Notes: generated from the letters alone by a model not told the origin. Shown: positions 38,187 through 46,838, counted from the first letter of the stretch. The stretch: DNA of 64,000 nt from Nocardia sp. NBC_01503 (GCF_036327755.1 NZ_CP109596.1:744001-808000), one strand, 5' to 3'. Made by a program: numbers and translations.

Positions 38187-38834
38187 GTGCGCATCATCGA
38201 CCTGTCGGTCCCGTTGCGGACCGGAATGCCCGTCTATCCCGGCGATCCCGAAGTGAATATCCACACGGCCCTGACCGTCGCCGCCGACGGGGTGAATGTG
38301 CTGCATGTGGATATGGGATCGCAGACGGGGACGCATGTGGACGCGCCCTTCCATATCGATGACGCGCTACCTACGCTCGATGCCCTACCGCTGGAGCGAT
38401 TCGTGGGACCGGCGGTGGTGATCGACGCACGCGGGCTCGAGCCGCGCACGGCGATCGGCCGGGAATATTTCGAGGAGAAGGTCCAGCCGGGGCTGATCGT
38501 GTTCATCGCCACCGGCTGGTCGCGGCACTGGGGAACACCCGATTACCTGGCACATCCGTATCTGGATCCCGAGGCCGCCGCCTATCTGGTCGAGGCCGGG
38601 ATCAGGACCGTCGGGATCGATACGCTCAGCGTGGATCCGACTCCGGCACAAGACATTCCGTCGCATAGAATCCTGTGCGGCGCGCACACTGTGATCGCCG
38701 AGAACCTCACCGCGCTGGACGAGGTGCTGGCCGAACAACGGCTGGGCCGGCGCGTGGAGGCCTCCCTACTTCCCCTGAACCTGCCAGGCGCGGACGGAGC
38801 GCCCGTGCGAGCTATCGCTCGCATCGGGTTGTGA
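38187..38834 (+). CDS. Cyclase-family hydrolase (cytoplasmic)
   Basis: A 215-residue kynurenine-formamidase-like protein: DLSVPLRTGMPVYPGDP opening strand, metal motif QTGTHVDAPFHID and IGIDTLSVDP near the end. No signal peptide, unlike the exported relative at 27.9 kb. GTG start at 38187, 23 bases after the monooxygenase stop, so probably co-transcribed with it and perhaps hydrolysing a ring-opened or lactone product. That linkage is inference. Confidence 0.85.
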   Translation: MRIIDLSVPLRTGMPVYPGDPEVNIHTALTVAADGVNVLHVDMGSQTGTHVDAPFHIDDALPTLDALPLERFVGPAVVIDARGLEPRTAIGREYFEEKVQPGLIVFIATGWSRHWGTPDYLAHPYLDPEAAAYLVEAGIRTVGIDTLSVDPTPAQDIPSHRILCGAHTVIAENLTALDEVLAEQRLGRRVEASLLPLNLPGADGAPVRAIARIGL

Positions 38835-38949
38835 CGGGTACAGCACTGTATCGGATTATGTGGCGCGGCCCACTTGATCTTCGTAGACTCCAGGGAGCAC
38901 GGGGGAGGTCGGGGCCCCCGATCCGAGCTCGATCAAGGAAGACCTTTAC

Positions 38950-39318
38950 GTGAAGCGCTGTACCGTAACAACCCTGCTGGCCACGGCTGCCATTCTGAGC
39001 GCCGCCCCCGCAGTCGCCTCCGCGGAGATCACTCTCACCGATACCTCCACGACCACGACGACCAATGACGATCCCATGACCGCCGAGGTCACCGGATCGG
39101 CGTCCGGATCGGCCAAGACCGGCAGCTCGGGCGGGCTCGCGACCACCGGCTCCACCGGCACCGGCTCGTTCGGCCTGCCCAATCTGGACAAGATGCTGCT
39201 CGGCGATTACAAGACGCTGTGCGCCGTCACCGGTAGCGCCTCCACCGTGCTGGGCAAGGCCGGATTCGGCTGCGACAGCCTGAACGGCAAGGGCAGTCTG
39301 GGATTGCCCACCCTGTAG
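38950..39318 (+). CDS. Small secreted Gly/Ser/Thr-rich protein
   Basis: GTG at 38950 with AAGGAAG upstream. Signal peptide with LLATAAILSAAPAVASA, cleaved before EITL. The mature 96 residues start with a Thr run, continue with SGSAKTGSSGG-type low complexity, and end with a hydrophobic LPNLDKMLLGDYKTLCAVTG ... FGCDSLNGKG segment holding two cysteines that could form a disulfide. No family is recognised; similar small secreted proteins are common in Nocardia-like genomes. A strong terminator follows. Confidence 0.65.
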   Translation: MKRCTVTTLLATAAILSAAPAVASAEITLTDTSTTTTTNDDPMTAEVTGSASGSAKTGSSGGLATTGSTGTGSFGLPNLDKMLLGDYKTLCAVTGSASTVLGKAGFGCDSLNGKGSLGLPTL

Positions 39319-39370
39319 CGCGAACCCGCCCGGCAGCATGATCGAGGCTGCCGGGCGCGGAGATCGAGCG

Positions 39371-39415
39371 CATGAAGAAGGGGCACCGGCTACGCGCCGG
39401 TGCCCCTTCTTCATG
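39371..39415. terminator. 20-bp-stem bidirectional terminator
   Basis: Perfect 20-bp stem (39371-39390 with 39396-39415) around a TACGC loop. A run of purines/pyrimidines (GAAGAAGG/CCTTCTTC) gives U-rich ends in both directions. It separates two convergent genes. Confidence 0.9.
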
Positions 39416-39422
39416 TTCGTGA

Positions 39423-40613
39423 TCAGCGGTTGTCGTCGGCGTTGCCGGCCTTCCACTGCGCCCACGGGATATTCCAGTCACCCAGGCCGTCGGTTCCGGG
39501 CAGGATGTCGCCCACCGTGTTCTTCACAATCGTGATGTCACCGCGCTTGGAATTCTCGTACACCCAGCGCGCGTCCGCCGGACTCAGGTTCAGGCAGCCG
39601 TGACTGGTATTGCTGTAGCCCTGCTGGCCGACCGACCACGGTGCGGAGTGGAAGAAGATGCCGGAGTAGGAGATTCGCGTCGCCCAGTCCACCGGCGTCT
39701 TGTAACCCTGCGGCGAGTTCACTGCCACACCGTAGGTGGAGGAATCCATGATGATCTTCTCGAAGCGGTCGCCGACGATATAGATGCCGTTGTTGGTGGG
39801 GCTGGAATCCTTCCCCATCGAGGTCGGCATGGTCTTGACAACCTGACCGTTCTTCTCGACGGTCACCATCTTGGTGTTGTCGTCGGCGGAAAAGACGGTC
39901 GCCTCACCGATGGTGAAGTTCGAGGTGATGTCCGTATCACCGACCAGGCCGTTGCCCAGATCCTTGCCGTACACGTTCACCGCGATATCGACCTTGGTGC
40001 CCGGAGCCCAGAAATGCTCGGGCCGCCAACGCACCTCACGATTGTTCACCCAGTAGAAGGCGCCCTCGACCGCCGGGGTCGTAGTGATCTTGATCGCATT
40101 CTGGGCGGCCTTGCGGTCCGGAATGTTCTCGTCGAACTGCACCGCCACCGGCTGGCCGATACCGACGACCTCGTTCTCCGCGGGCAGCAGATACGGGTGC
40201 GTGCGATTGTTCGGCGAGATTGTGGTGAAGGTCATGGTCGAGTTGCTCGCACCACCCAGGCCGATGGCATCCACCGACAGCTTGTAACTGCGCGCGAAAC
40301 CCAACTGCTCGGTCAACTTCCAGGACAAGCCGTCCTTGGCGAGCTCGCCGCCGACCGGCTTACCCTCCGGATTGGTGAGCGTCACATTGGTGAGCTTGCC
40401 GTCCTGCACCTGCAACACCAGCGGGTCACCGGGCGAGACGCCCTTCTGACCATCCTTGATCGGCGACACCAGCTTCGGCTTCACCAGTTCGCTCACCGGG
40501 TTGGAATCGATTGCGACAGAAGAGGAATCCTTCGACGAATTCCCCGAGGAGCACCCCACCAGCGCCATCGCCAGCACGGAAAGAACGGCAACGGATCCCC
40601 GCCACTGCTTCAT
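39423..40613 (-). CDS. L,D-transpeptidase, lipoprotein (LdtMt2/LppS type)
   Basis: Makes 3-3 cross-links in peptidoglycan outside the membrane. Start ATG 40613. A lipobox ALVGC with Cys21 follows a short hydrophobic signal. Two Ig-like domains come next, then the YkuD catalytic domain with SHGCLNLSPADA, in which the cysteine at about 340 is the nucleophile and the preceding His is essential, plus FHSAPWS. This is the architecture of LdtMt2 (Rv2518c, lppS). At 396 residues it is of normal length. The tRNA-Lys gene lies upstream on the other strand. Confidence 0.92.
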   Translation of the reverse strand: MKQWRGSVAVLSVLAMALVGCSSGNSSKDSSSVAIDSNPVSELVKPKLVSPIKDGQKGVSPGDPLVLQVQDGKLTNVTLTNPEGKPVGGELAKDGLSWKLTEQLGFARSYKLSVDAIGLGGASNSTMTFTTISPNNRTHPYLLPAENEVVGIGQPVAVQFDENIPDRKAAQNAIKITTTPAVEGAFYWVNNREVRWRPEHFWAPGTKVDIAVNVYGKDLGNGLVGDTDITSNFTIGEATVFSADDNTKMVTVEKNGQVVKTMPTSMGKDSSPTNNGIYIVGDRFEKIIMDSSTYGVAVNSPQGYKTPVDWATRISYSGIFFHSAPWSVGQQGYSNTSHGCLNLSPADARWVYENSKRGDITIVKNTVGDILPGTDGLGDWNIPWAQWKAGNADDNR

Positions 40614-40956
40614 ATACAACCCCACTCCATGTCTAGTGCGTAGTCGGCCCCGAAGGCTTCGACCCCGACCACGCCTGCTCGACCACCACGCCCGCGGGGT
40701 TCGGTCGAGACCACGCCTCGATCATTCTGCCAGGCAGCATGGACCCACCACACGCCGATACCACCCGCCCCCGCAGGGCTCGACCGGTTCATCCGTACCG
40801 GACCCCGATTCGTTAACACTGCGCAGCGAGTTCGTCGAAGTCGCCAAAAACGCAGCTCAAGGGGGCGATTTCACATTTCATCGCAGAGCCTGTTAATGTT
40901 CTTTCCGCACCGCAGAGAGGCCAACACCGACAGGGAGAGGCCAGGACGCAAAGCAT
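40614..40956. other. Gap upstream of tRNA-Lys with possible tRNA promoter
   Basis: No gene seen in these 343 bases, which contain the divergent promoters of the transpeptidase and tRNA-Lys. TTCACA at 40870-40875 and GTTAAT at 40892-40897, 16 bases apart, are a weak -35/-10 pair about 55 bases before the tRNA. Confidence 0.35.
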
Positions 40957-41030
<74 letters not shown>

Positions 41031-41033
41031 AAA

Positions 41034-41079
41034 ACGAAGGGCTGGGGTTCGGTTCGACTACGAACCCCGGCCCTTTCGT
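41034..41079 (+). terminator. tRNA-Lys terminator supplied by element 1
   Basis: Stem of about 18 bp (ACGAAGGGC... with GCCC-TTTCGT) containing one wobble and one bulged T, 9-base loop, four bases after the tRNA repeat. It lies inside the element. Confidence 0.7.
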
Positions 41080-41148
41080 GCGTGCTCTGCCTGGTGGTGG
41101 TCATCCCCGAATCGTAGCGCGTTCCCCCCGGTCGTACACATCTTCCGC

Positions 41149-41179
41149 AACCCCCTTGCCAACTTCGGCACAGGGGGTT
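41149..41179 (+). promoter_or_regulatory. Hairpin covering the ribosome site of the first prophage gene
   Basis: AACCCCCT-TGCC pairs with GGCA-AGGGGGTT across a short loop, ending in TTTT. The 3' arm contains AGGGGG, the only Shine-Dalgarno candidate for the ATG at 41185. It may work as a terminator for read-through from the tRNA or hide that ribosome site. Confidence 0.5.
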
Positions 41180-41184
41180 TTGTC

Positions 41185-41391
41185 ATGAGTGGGCAAGCCT
41201 CCCCGGCCGACCTGTTCGATGCGGTCTACTACGCCTCGACGGTGATCACGCTCGGCGCTGATCCCGATCGGCCCGGATGCGCTGTAGCCCATACGTTCCA
41301 CACCGACGACGCCCCGGCCGCGCTGCCGGTGTCGATCGCGGTCGCCAAGCTCCGCGAGCTTGCCGACGAACTGGAGCGGGGCGCGGCATGA
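41185..41391 (+). CDS. Hypothetical prophage protein, 68 residues
   Basis: First gene after att1. An acidic, helical 68-residue protein (ADLFDAVYYASTVITLG ... VSIAVAKLRELADELERG). Not recognised. AGGGGG eight bases before the ATG. It overlaps the next start by four bases, so it belongs to a prophage operon. Confidence 0.6.
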   Translation: MSGQASPADLFDAVYYASTVITLGADPDRPGCAVAHTFHTDDAPAALPVSIAVAKLRELADELERGAA

Positions 41392-41615
41392 CGCGCCGCC
41401 CCGCCATTCGACGCCCTACGCCCCTGCCTCGCTGCCCGATGTGCGAGCGCCCCTATCACCCCCGTGCCCGGGTTCCCCGGTTGCCTACGGGCGAGATATG
41501 GCGCTGTGCGGACTGTCGCAACGGCGGTGGGTCCGACTCCCGCCCGCGCCCGGTGTCCCGTCCTGGGCACGGGTGGGCATCAGTAACGCGATGGGGTGAT
41601 GCCGTCCCCGAATAG
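41388..41615 (+). CDS. Zinc-ribbon-like small prophage protein
   Basis: 75 residues from ATG 41388, overlapping the previous TGA. CPMC and CADC pairs 25 residues apart form a probable zinc ribbon; the rest is Arg/Pro-rich. Likely nucleic-acid binding or structural; function unknown. Confidence 0.6.
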   Translation: MTRRPAIRRPTPLPRCPMCERPYHPRARVPRLPTGEIWRCADCRNGGGSDSRPRPVSRPGHGWASVTRWGDAVPE

Positions 41616-41909
41616 CCGTGACTCTCCGGCGTTCTCAGGCAAGTCCGCCGCTAACCAACTTGCTCCGGTACGTGCTCACTCAACTAATCCCGTGCGAACC
41701 GGCGTACGGCTCACCCGACTCGACTGATCCCCGTGGACGGTGGGACATACCGAAAGCCCTTGTGTCACACCAGACACGGGGCCAGAGGCGTTGGGGACGC
41801 AAACGGTGAGCGGAAAAACTGGGTGGCGGCGCTGGGTGGCGACCAGCGCTCCGGAATATCCCTACCCATTCCCGAATATCTATGCACCACAACGGAATCG
41901 AGTAACCAA
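41616..41909 (+). other. Gap in prophage, no convincing gene
   Basis: 294 bases. Short frames exist (for example from GTG 41618) but lack ribosome sites and look like noise. A GTGTC/GACAC inverted repeat near 41763-41778 is the only small structure noted. It may hold the promoter for the rightward structural genes. Confidence 0.35.
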
Positions 41910-42158
41910 ATGGCAACCGATACCCCTAGTGAACTGACACAGGTTCTAGTAGTGCAGACACCCCCGGACAAGCTCACCCCTGCACCACAACCGAACTCAG
42001 CCCGATCCGGCCGACTCGCACCGGCCGACCGCATCGGCATACCCGGACACATCATCATCGGCGAACTGGGCGAGCGGCCCGGCCCGGCACCGAAACACGT
42101 TGGGCCGCCGCCGGTCGCCGTCGCCCCGGTCCCGCTGCCCGCGCCGGTGGTGGAGTGA
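41910..42158 (+). CDS. Hypothetical Pro-rich prophage protein
   Basis: 82 residues from ATG 41910. The N-terminal half is mixed and polar; GIPGHIIIGELGERPGPAPKHVGPPP and a Pro/Val tail follow. No family recognised. The stop overlaps the HNH gene start. Confidence 0.5.
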   Translation: MATDTPSELTQVLVVQTPPDKLTPAPQPNSARSGRLAPADRIGIPGHIIIGELGERPGPAPKHVGPPPVAVAPVPLPAPVVE

Positions 42159-42427
42159 TGGGGCAATGGGCGGGCCGCCGCGCCGCCGCACTGCGCGCGG
42201 CGACCCTGGCCGAATACGGCGATATCTGCCACCTGTGCGGACGGCCGGGAGCGACCACCGCGGATCACCTGATTCCACGCAGCAAAGGCGGACCCGACTC
42301 GCTGGACAACCTTCGCCCGGCGCATCACTCGTGCAACTCCGCGCGCGGTGCGCAGCCACTCGCCGACTGGCGCGCCCAGCGCGCGGCGCGGCGCGCCCCT
42401 CAACTCGCACCCTCCCGGAAGTGGTGA
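42155..42427 (+). CDS. HNH endonuclease
   Basis: 90 residues (GTG 42155 or ATG 42158). C-x2-C zinc pair CHLC, then ADHLIPRSKGGPDSLDNLRPAHHSCNSARG with the H-N-H residues at 38, 52 and 57/58 and a second cysteine. Small HNH nucleases next to terminase genes assist genome packaging in many HK97-like phages; that is the expected role here. Confidence 0.9.
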   Translation: MMGQWAGRRAAALRAATLAEYGDICHLCGRPGATTADHLIPRSKGGPDSLDNLRPAHHSCNSARGAQPLADWRAQRAARRAPQLAPSRKW

Positions 42428-42433
42428 GCAGCA

Positions 42434-42697
42434 ATGGAGCTGGAGATAGAGACCTTCTGCCGTCTGTGTGGCGCACCGCTGGCCTGGCGGTATATCGAAC
42501 ATAACTGGCTGGTGCCGCTGGACGTGGAGCCCAGCGAGAACGGCACGGTGGCAGTGAGCACGGACAACATCGGCCACACCCTCGAGGGCACGGCGCTGGC
42601 GACCTCGCGTACCTGTGGGGTGCCCCCGCTCTACACCCTGCACCAGCCCGGCCCCGGCTGCCCGGACCTGTGCATCAGCGGCGGCACGGAGAGCTGA
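42434..42697 (+). CDS. Hypothetical prophage protein with CxxC pair
   Basis: 87 residues; starts with METETFCRLCG-like sequence (CRLC pair near residue 9-12) and has later cysteines (SRTCG, GCPDLC), which could complete a zinc site. Six bases after the HNH gene. Function unknown. Confidence 0.55.
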   Translation: MELEIETFCRLCGAPLAWRYIEHNWLVPLDVEPSENGTVAVSTDNIGHTLEGTALATSRTCGVPPLYTLHQPGPGCPDLCISGGTES

Positions 42698-42700
42698 GTC

Positions 42701-42934
42701 ATGGCGTGGTTCGACCACTACGAGACGTGCCACCACATCGGCGCACGCTGGCGGCCCCGCTGCGAGTGCGGCTGGTGCGTCGATTGCGTCCGTATGCGCG
42801 CGAATGGCCCCGGTTCTTTGGCTGGTGGCCCCCAGGACACCCCGCGCCCAGTGTCCATTTTCCCCGGCCCCCAACACAACCGGGGTAGGTACACAGAAAA
42901 ACCGCAGGTCAGACACGCAATAGGAAGGATATGA
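42701..42934 (+). CDS. Hypothetical Cys/His-rich prophage protein
   Basis: 77 residues; YETCHHIGARWRPRCECGWCVDCVRM packs five cysteines and two histidines in 26 residues, so metal binding is likely. The C-terminal half is Pro/Gly-rich. Stop overlaps the terminase small subunit start by four bases. Function unknown. Confidence 0.5.
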   Translation: MAWFDHYETCHHIGARWRPRCECGWCVDCVRMRANGPGSLAGGPQDTPRPVSIFPGPQHNRGRYTEKPQVRHAIGRI

Positions 42935-43329
42935 CCATGCCGCGCAGACCATCGCGGGCGCCGGAGGACGGGCAGGCGTCCCTGCTCCCGGACTTGCCCG
43001 ACGACCAGGCGGTGATCCGTCCCGCGCCCGGCCGCCACTCCGCCGCCGCTGAATCGGCCATCTCTGCCGAGATCGCCGACGGCACGCTGACCGAGCGCGA
43101 CGCCGCCACGCTCGCGCTGGTCCGGGCAGGCATGTGGGCGCTGGACACGTTCGAGGCGCAGAACAAACCCTATGGTCCGGCGAAGATCGTGAACCCAATC
43201 CTGGACGCGCTCAAAGAACTTCGCATGACGCCGGAAACCCGCGCCGCCGCGCAGACCGACGCCCTACAGGAGCTGCTTCGTGAACTCGCTACCCCCGACA
43301 CCGCCGCCCCGATTCGCGACGAAGCGTGA
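42931..43329 (+). CDS. Probable terminase small subunit
   Basis: 132 residues after a clear AGGAAGG site. Mostly helical: DGTLTERDAATLALVRAGMWALDTFEAQNKPYGPAKIVNPILDALKELRMTPETRAAA. The call rests mainly on position directly before, and overlapping, the large subunit, and on similarity in style to actinophage small terminases. It would bind the packaging site. Confidence 0.65.
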   Translation: MTMPRRPSRAPEDGQASLLPDLPDDQAVIRPAPGRHSAAAESAISAEIADGTLTERDAATLALVRAGMWALDTFEAQNKPYGPAKIVNPILDALKELRMTPETRAAAQTDALQELLRELATPDTAAPIRDEA

Positions 43330-44707
43330 CCCGTCGCGGCGCACCTTCGGCGGATCGGTCGCCAAGGTGTCGGCCGCGATGGGCCAGCCGCTCATGCCCT
43401 GGCAACGCCAAGTAGCGGACACCGCTCTCGAGGTGGACGCCGCCGGGCGGTACGTGCATCCGCTCGTGGTGATCTCCGTACCGCGCCAGTCCGGCAAGAC
43501 GACTCTTGTCCTGGCGAATGCGGTGCACCGCTGCATCTCCCGGCCGACCGGGCGTGCCTGGCACACCGCGCAGACTGGGCAGGATGCGCGCGACCAGTGG
43601 CGCGAAATGGCGAACCGGTTACTGCGCTCACCGCTCGCGCCGCTCGTGTCCGTGAAGTGGGGCGCGGGTGATTCGCGAATGATCTTCACCCACACCGGGT
43701 CGGAGCTGCGCCCGCACCCGCCGACGGTAGATGCCTTGCACGGCAAGCAATCCGACCTCAACGACATTGACGAGGGATGGGTGTTCACCGATGCCCAGGG
43801 CGCGAACCTCATGCAGGCCATCGTGCCGACCCAGGCCACGCGGCCGGGCGCGCAGACCATCATCCTGTCCACGATGGGCACGGCGGAATCCACATGGTTC
43901 CATGGGCTTTCGGACCGGGGCCGCGCCGGTGATCCGGCGGTCTGCTACTTCGAATGGTCGATACCCGACGACGCGGACCCGCTCGACCTGGCGGCCGTGT
44001 CCGCCGCTCACCCCGCCTACGGGCACACCATCGATATGTCCGCCCTCGAGCGGGCGCGTGATCAGCTGGGCGACAAGCCCGGCGAGTTCGCCCGCGCCTA
44101 CGGCAACCGGCGCACCGGCGCGGGCGAGCGGCTCATACCGCCCGCTGTGTTCAATGCGGCGCAGACCGACGAGGCGATTCCGGCCGATGCGCGCCCGGCG
44201 TTCGGCGCGGCCGTGGCGATCGATCGCAGCGAGACCGCGATCGTTGCCGCCGCGCCCGGCCCCGACGGCGTGCCCGTGGTGGAGCTGATCGACTGCCGCC
44301 CCGGCGTGCGATGGGCGGCCGGGCGGATGCGCGAACTCGCAGAGCGCCACCGTAACCACGGTGTCGCGATCGACCGGGGCGGGCCGTCGGCAACGCTCGC
44401 GGACGAACTCGCGGTGTCGGGCCTGGAGCTGTTGCCGATCGGTACCCGTGAGGTCTGCGCGGCGGCGGCGAACCTGCTCGACCGCCTGGCCCCGGCCGAA
44501 GGTGGGTCACCGCGGATTCGGTTCCGCACAGATCCGGCGTTCTCGGCCGCCGCCGATATCGTCGCCAAGCGCACGGTCGGCGACGCCTTCGCTTTCGCGC
44601 GCCGCGCGTCCGGGTCGATCGCGTCCATGGAAGCGGCATCGCTCGCGGCGTGGGCGCTCGACCACCAGGCCGCCCCGACCGCCGCGCCGCTGGTGGTGTT
44701 CGGATGA
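43280..44707 (+). CDS. Terminase large subunit
   Basis: Packaging ATPase and nuclease, 475 residues. Walker A VPRQSGKTT at 68-76, Walker B LNDIDEGWVF with the D-E pair at 164-165, coupling motif IILSTMGT, and a RNase H-like nuclease domain with AVAIDRS and GVAIDRGGPSA acidic residues. GTG start 43280 overlaps the small subunit by 50 bases. Looks intact. Confidence 0.93.
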   Translation: MNSLPPTPPPRFATKRDPSRRTFGGSVAKVSAAMGQPLMPWQRQVADTALEVDAAGRYVHPLVVISVPRQSGKTTLVLANAVHRCISRPTGRAWHTAQTGQDARDQWREMANRLLRSPLAPLVSVKWGAGDSRMIFTHTGSELRPHPPTVDALHGKQSDLNDIDEGWVFTDAQGANLMQAIVPTQATRPGAQTIILSTMGTAESTWFHGLSDRGRAGDPAVCYFEWSIPDDADPLDLAAVSAAHPAYGHTIDMSALERARDQLGDKPGEFARAYGNRRTGAGERLIPPAVFNAAQTDEAIPADARPAFGAAVAIDRSETAIVAAAPGPDGVPVVELIDCRPGVRWAAGRMRELAERHRNHGVAIDRGGPSATLADELAVSGLELLPIGTREVCAAAANLLDRLAPAEGGSPRIRFRTDPAFSAAADIVAKRTVGDAFAFARRASGSIASMEAASLAAWALDHQAAPTAAPLVVFG

Positions 44708-44988
44708 GCGCGCACCTATTCCGGACAGACGCGACCGACAGCACCGCGCTCACGGTGTGCGAATGCGGCTGGCGCTACCTGGGCGCGAACCGCACGGAAG
44801 TACGCCGGGCACAACAGAACCATGTGATCCACGCACACGCCGATGACCTCGCATCGCGCAAGCGCGCGGCCGACACGCTGGCCGCTGCGAACTCACGGCA
44901 ACGTCAGCGCGGTCCGGACGATCGGATGCATGGGATTCCTGGCGTCGCTGAAAGCGGTTCGCTCGCTGCCGGAGCTGGTCGCCGGTAG
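44704..44988 (+). CDS. Hypothetical zinc-finger-like prophage protein
   Basis: 94 residues from ATG 44704, overlapping the terminase stop. VCECGWRYLGANRTEVRRAQQNHVIHAHA resembles a C2H2/CxC-type zinc finger. Its 3' part overlaps the portal start by about 59 bases in another frame. Function unknown. Confidence 0.6.
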   Translation: MSAHLFRTDATDSTALTVCECGWRYLGANRTEVRRAQQNHVIHAHADDLASRKRAADTLAAANSRQRQRGPDDRMHGIPGVAESGSLAAGAGRR

Positions 44989-46075
44989 CGCGTCGCCCAA
45001 CACACTTACGGTGTCGTCGCCCTGGTCGGCCTATCCCTCGCACCTGAATCAAGTGGTCTGGCCCGATCTGGTCGGCCTCGAGAACGTACTACCGATGACC
45101 CGCATCGAGGCGATGAGCGTTCCCGCGATGGCACGTGCGCGGCGCATCATCGCGGGTTCGATTGCGCGAATGCCGTTGCGCGCCTATCGAATTGACGATC
45201 TCCTGTCGCAACAGCCGGAGTGGTTGACCCGTACCGATGGGCCGGTGTCACCGTTTCATCGGATGCTGTGGACGGTTGATGATCTGCTGTTCTGGGGCTG
45301 GTCGCTGTGGTCGCTCACGCGCGACGGGGCCGGGGCCGTGGTGTCCGCCGACCGCGTGCCGTGGGAGCGGTGGGAGTTCGACACCGTGGGCCGCATCGTC
45401 ATCGATGGCGAGCTGGTGGCCGATACGTCGGTATGCCTGATTCCCGGTGTGGACGAAGGTCTTCTGTACTTCGCACAGCGCGCGATCCGGCACGCGGCGA
45501 AGTTGATCGCCGCCGCCGACAAGGTGGCCGACACGCCGTCGGCGAATCTCGAGCTGCACCAGACCACCGATGCTCCGATGCCGCAGCCCGAGATCAATGC
45601 GCTGGTGTCGCAGTGGGCCGCCGCGCGACGCGGCGCGAACGGCGGTGTGGCGTACACCAATCACGCGATCGAACTCCGCGAGCACGGCGCGCCGAATGAG
45701 CATCTGCTCATCGAGGGCCGCAATGCCGCCGCCGTGGATATCGCGCGCGCCGCCGGTATCCCGGCGACGGTGATCGACGCGACCGGCCCCACGGCGTCGC
45801 TGACCTACGAGACCACCGCCGGGCGCAATGCCGAACTGGTGGATTACGGACTCGCGCCGTACATGTCGGCGATCTCCGCGCGGCTGGGCATGGATGACAT
45901 GGTGCCCGCCGGTGTGCGGATCGCGTTCGACCCAGAGGAATTCGTCGGGCCCGCTGTGCGGGTTCAGGTTCCCGACGATGGCGGACCGCTATCTCAGCGA
46001 CCCGTCGCCGCGCCCAGCGCTTCCCCCGCTGCGCCGGGCGCGGCAACCCCCGCACGGACAGGAGCGCGCCAATGA
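44930..46075 (+). CDS. Portal protein
   Basis: 381 residues starting at ATG 44930. The RIEAMSVPAMARARRIIAGSIARMPLRAYR section near the N terminus, a conserved WGWSLWSLTRD strand and GIPATVIDATGPTASLTYETTAGRN near the end match phage portals of the HK97/SPP1 class. It forms the dodecameric channel through which DNA enters the capsid. Position after terminase agrees. Ser/Ala/Pro-rich C terminus. It ends overlapping the endolysin start. Confidence 0.85.
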   Translation: MGFLASLKAVRSLPELVAGSASPNTLTVSSPWSAYPSHLNQVVWPDLVGLENVLPMTRIEAMSVPAMARARRIIAGSIARMPLRAYRIDDLLSQQPEWLTRTDGPVSPFHRMLWTVDDLLFWGWSLWSLTRDGAGAVVSADRVPWERWEFDTVGRIVIDGELVADTSVCLIPGVDEGLLYFAQRAIRHAAKLIAAADKVADTPSANLELHQTTDAPMPQPEINALVSQWAAARRGANGGVAYTNHAIELREHGAPNEHLLIEGRNAAAVDIARAAGIPATVIDATGPTASLTYETTAGRNAELVDYGLAPYMSAISARLGMDDMVPAGVRIAFDPEEFVGPAVRVQVPDDGGPLSQRPVAAPSASPAAPGAATPARTGARQ

Positions 46076-46701
46076 CCCTGATCACCGAGAACGGCTGGCC
46101 GCAGATCGACGCGGACAACCTCGACCGTGGCGCGGTGCCTGGTACCCGCGCGGTGGTGGAGCTGCGCGCGGGTGACGTGTCCACGGTGCTAAAGGGTTGG
46201 GCCGCTTGGTATCACCGCAACGTCGAACGTATCGACACCGGGCAGCGTGACGAGTGGGGCTGGTCGGCGACGAACGACGTGTGGAACTCAAATCATCTGA
46301 GCGGCACCGCGATTGATATCAACGCCACCCGCTACCCGTGGCAGCAATACACCATGCCCGCCGACCGGGTGGCCACCGTGGAACACGGACTGGACCTGTT
46401 CGAGGGAACGGTGTTCTGGGGCCGCTGGTGGGACCGGCCCGACGAGATGCATTACCAGATCAATTGTGACGCACAGGAATTGGCGCGATTCGCGGCGAAG
46501 CTGCGCGCCGGATACCTGGGCATCTACGCATCGGAGGACAACGATATGACCGACGAAGATCGGCGAATGCTGCGCGAGGTCTGGGAACAGCTGCGCGGCC
46601 CCGGCGGCAAGGGCTGGCCGCAGCTGGGCAAGAACGCCAAGGGCGAGAACCTGAGCCTGGTGGATGCGCTCGCCGCACTGAAGGGCGGGGCGGCGAAATG
46701 A
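46072..46701 (+). CDS. Endolysin-like M15 metallopeptidase
   Basis: 209 residues. Zinc ligands SNHLSGTAIDIN (His75, Asp82) and EMHYQI (His127), with the FWGRWWDRPDEMHY turn, place it in the VanY/M15 D-Ala-D-Ala or L-Ala-D-Glu peptidases used as endolysins. A C-terminal helical segment (DEDRRMLREVWEQLRGPGGKGW) is typical of actinophage lysins. It lies between portal and capsid, an unusual place for lysis. Two small membrane proteins follow at once. Confidence 0.85.
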   Translation: MTLITENGWPQIDADNLDRGAVPGTRAVVELRAGDVSTVLKGWAAWYHRNVERIDTGQRDEWGWSATNDVWNSNHLSGTAIDINATRYPWQQYTMPADRVATVEHGLDLFEGTVFWGRWWDRPDEMHYQINCDAQELARFAAKLRAGYLGIYASEDNDMTDEDRRMLREVWEQLRGPGGKGWPQLGKNAKGENLSLVDALAALKGGAAK

Positions 46702-46838
46702 TGTGGTTCGTCATCCTTGCGTTCGCAATCGCTTGCACCGCAATGGTTTCCGTCGGTGCCATGGCGGTGTTGCTCGTGTCGATCACCAACGCGCTACAGG
46801 CGCGACGCGTGCCGGAGCTGGCCGCCGATGACCGATGA
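46698..46838 (+). CDS. 46-residue single-TM protein, possible lysis protein
   Basis: ATG 46698 overlaps the endolysin TGA and the frame ends at TGA 46838. The product (MMWFVILAFAIACTAMVSVG, then AMAVLLVSITNALQARRVPE...) is one hydrophobic helix of about 28 residues plus a short charged tail. Placed between endolysin and a two-TM protein, it may be a pinholin, holin antagonist or spanin-like factor. It also overlaps the next start. Confidence 0.6.
   Translation: MMWFVILAFAIACTAMVSVGAMAVLLVSITNALQARRVPELAADDR

Noticed and set aside
41618..41809. A 63-codon frame in the prophage gap
   Set aside because: No ribosome site, no domain, overlaps other equally weak frames.
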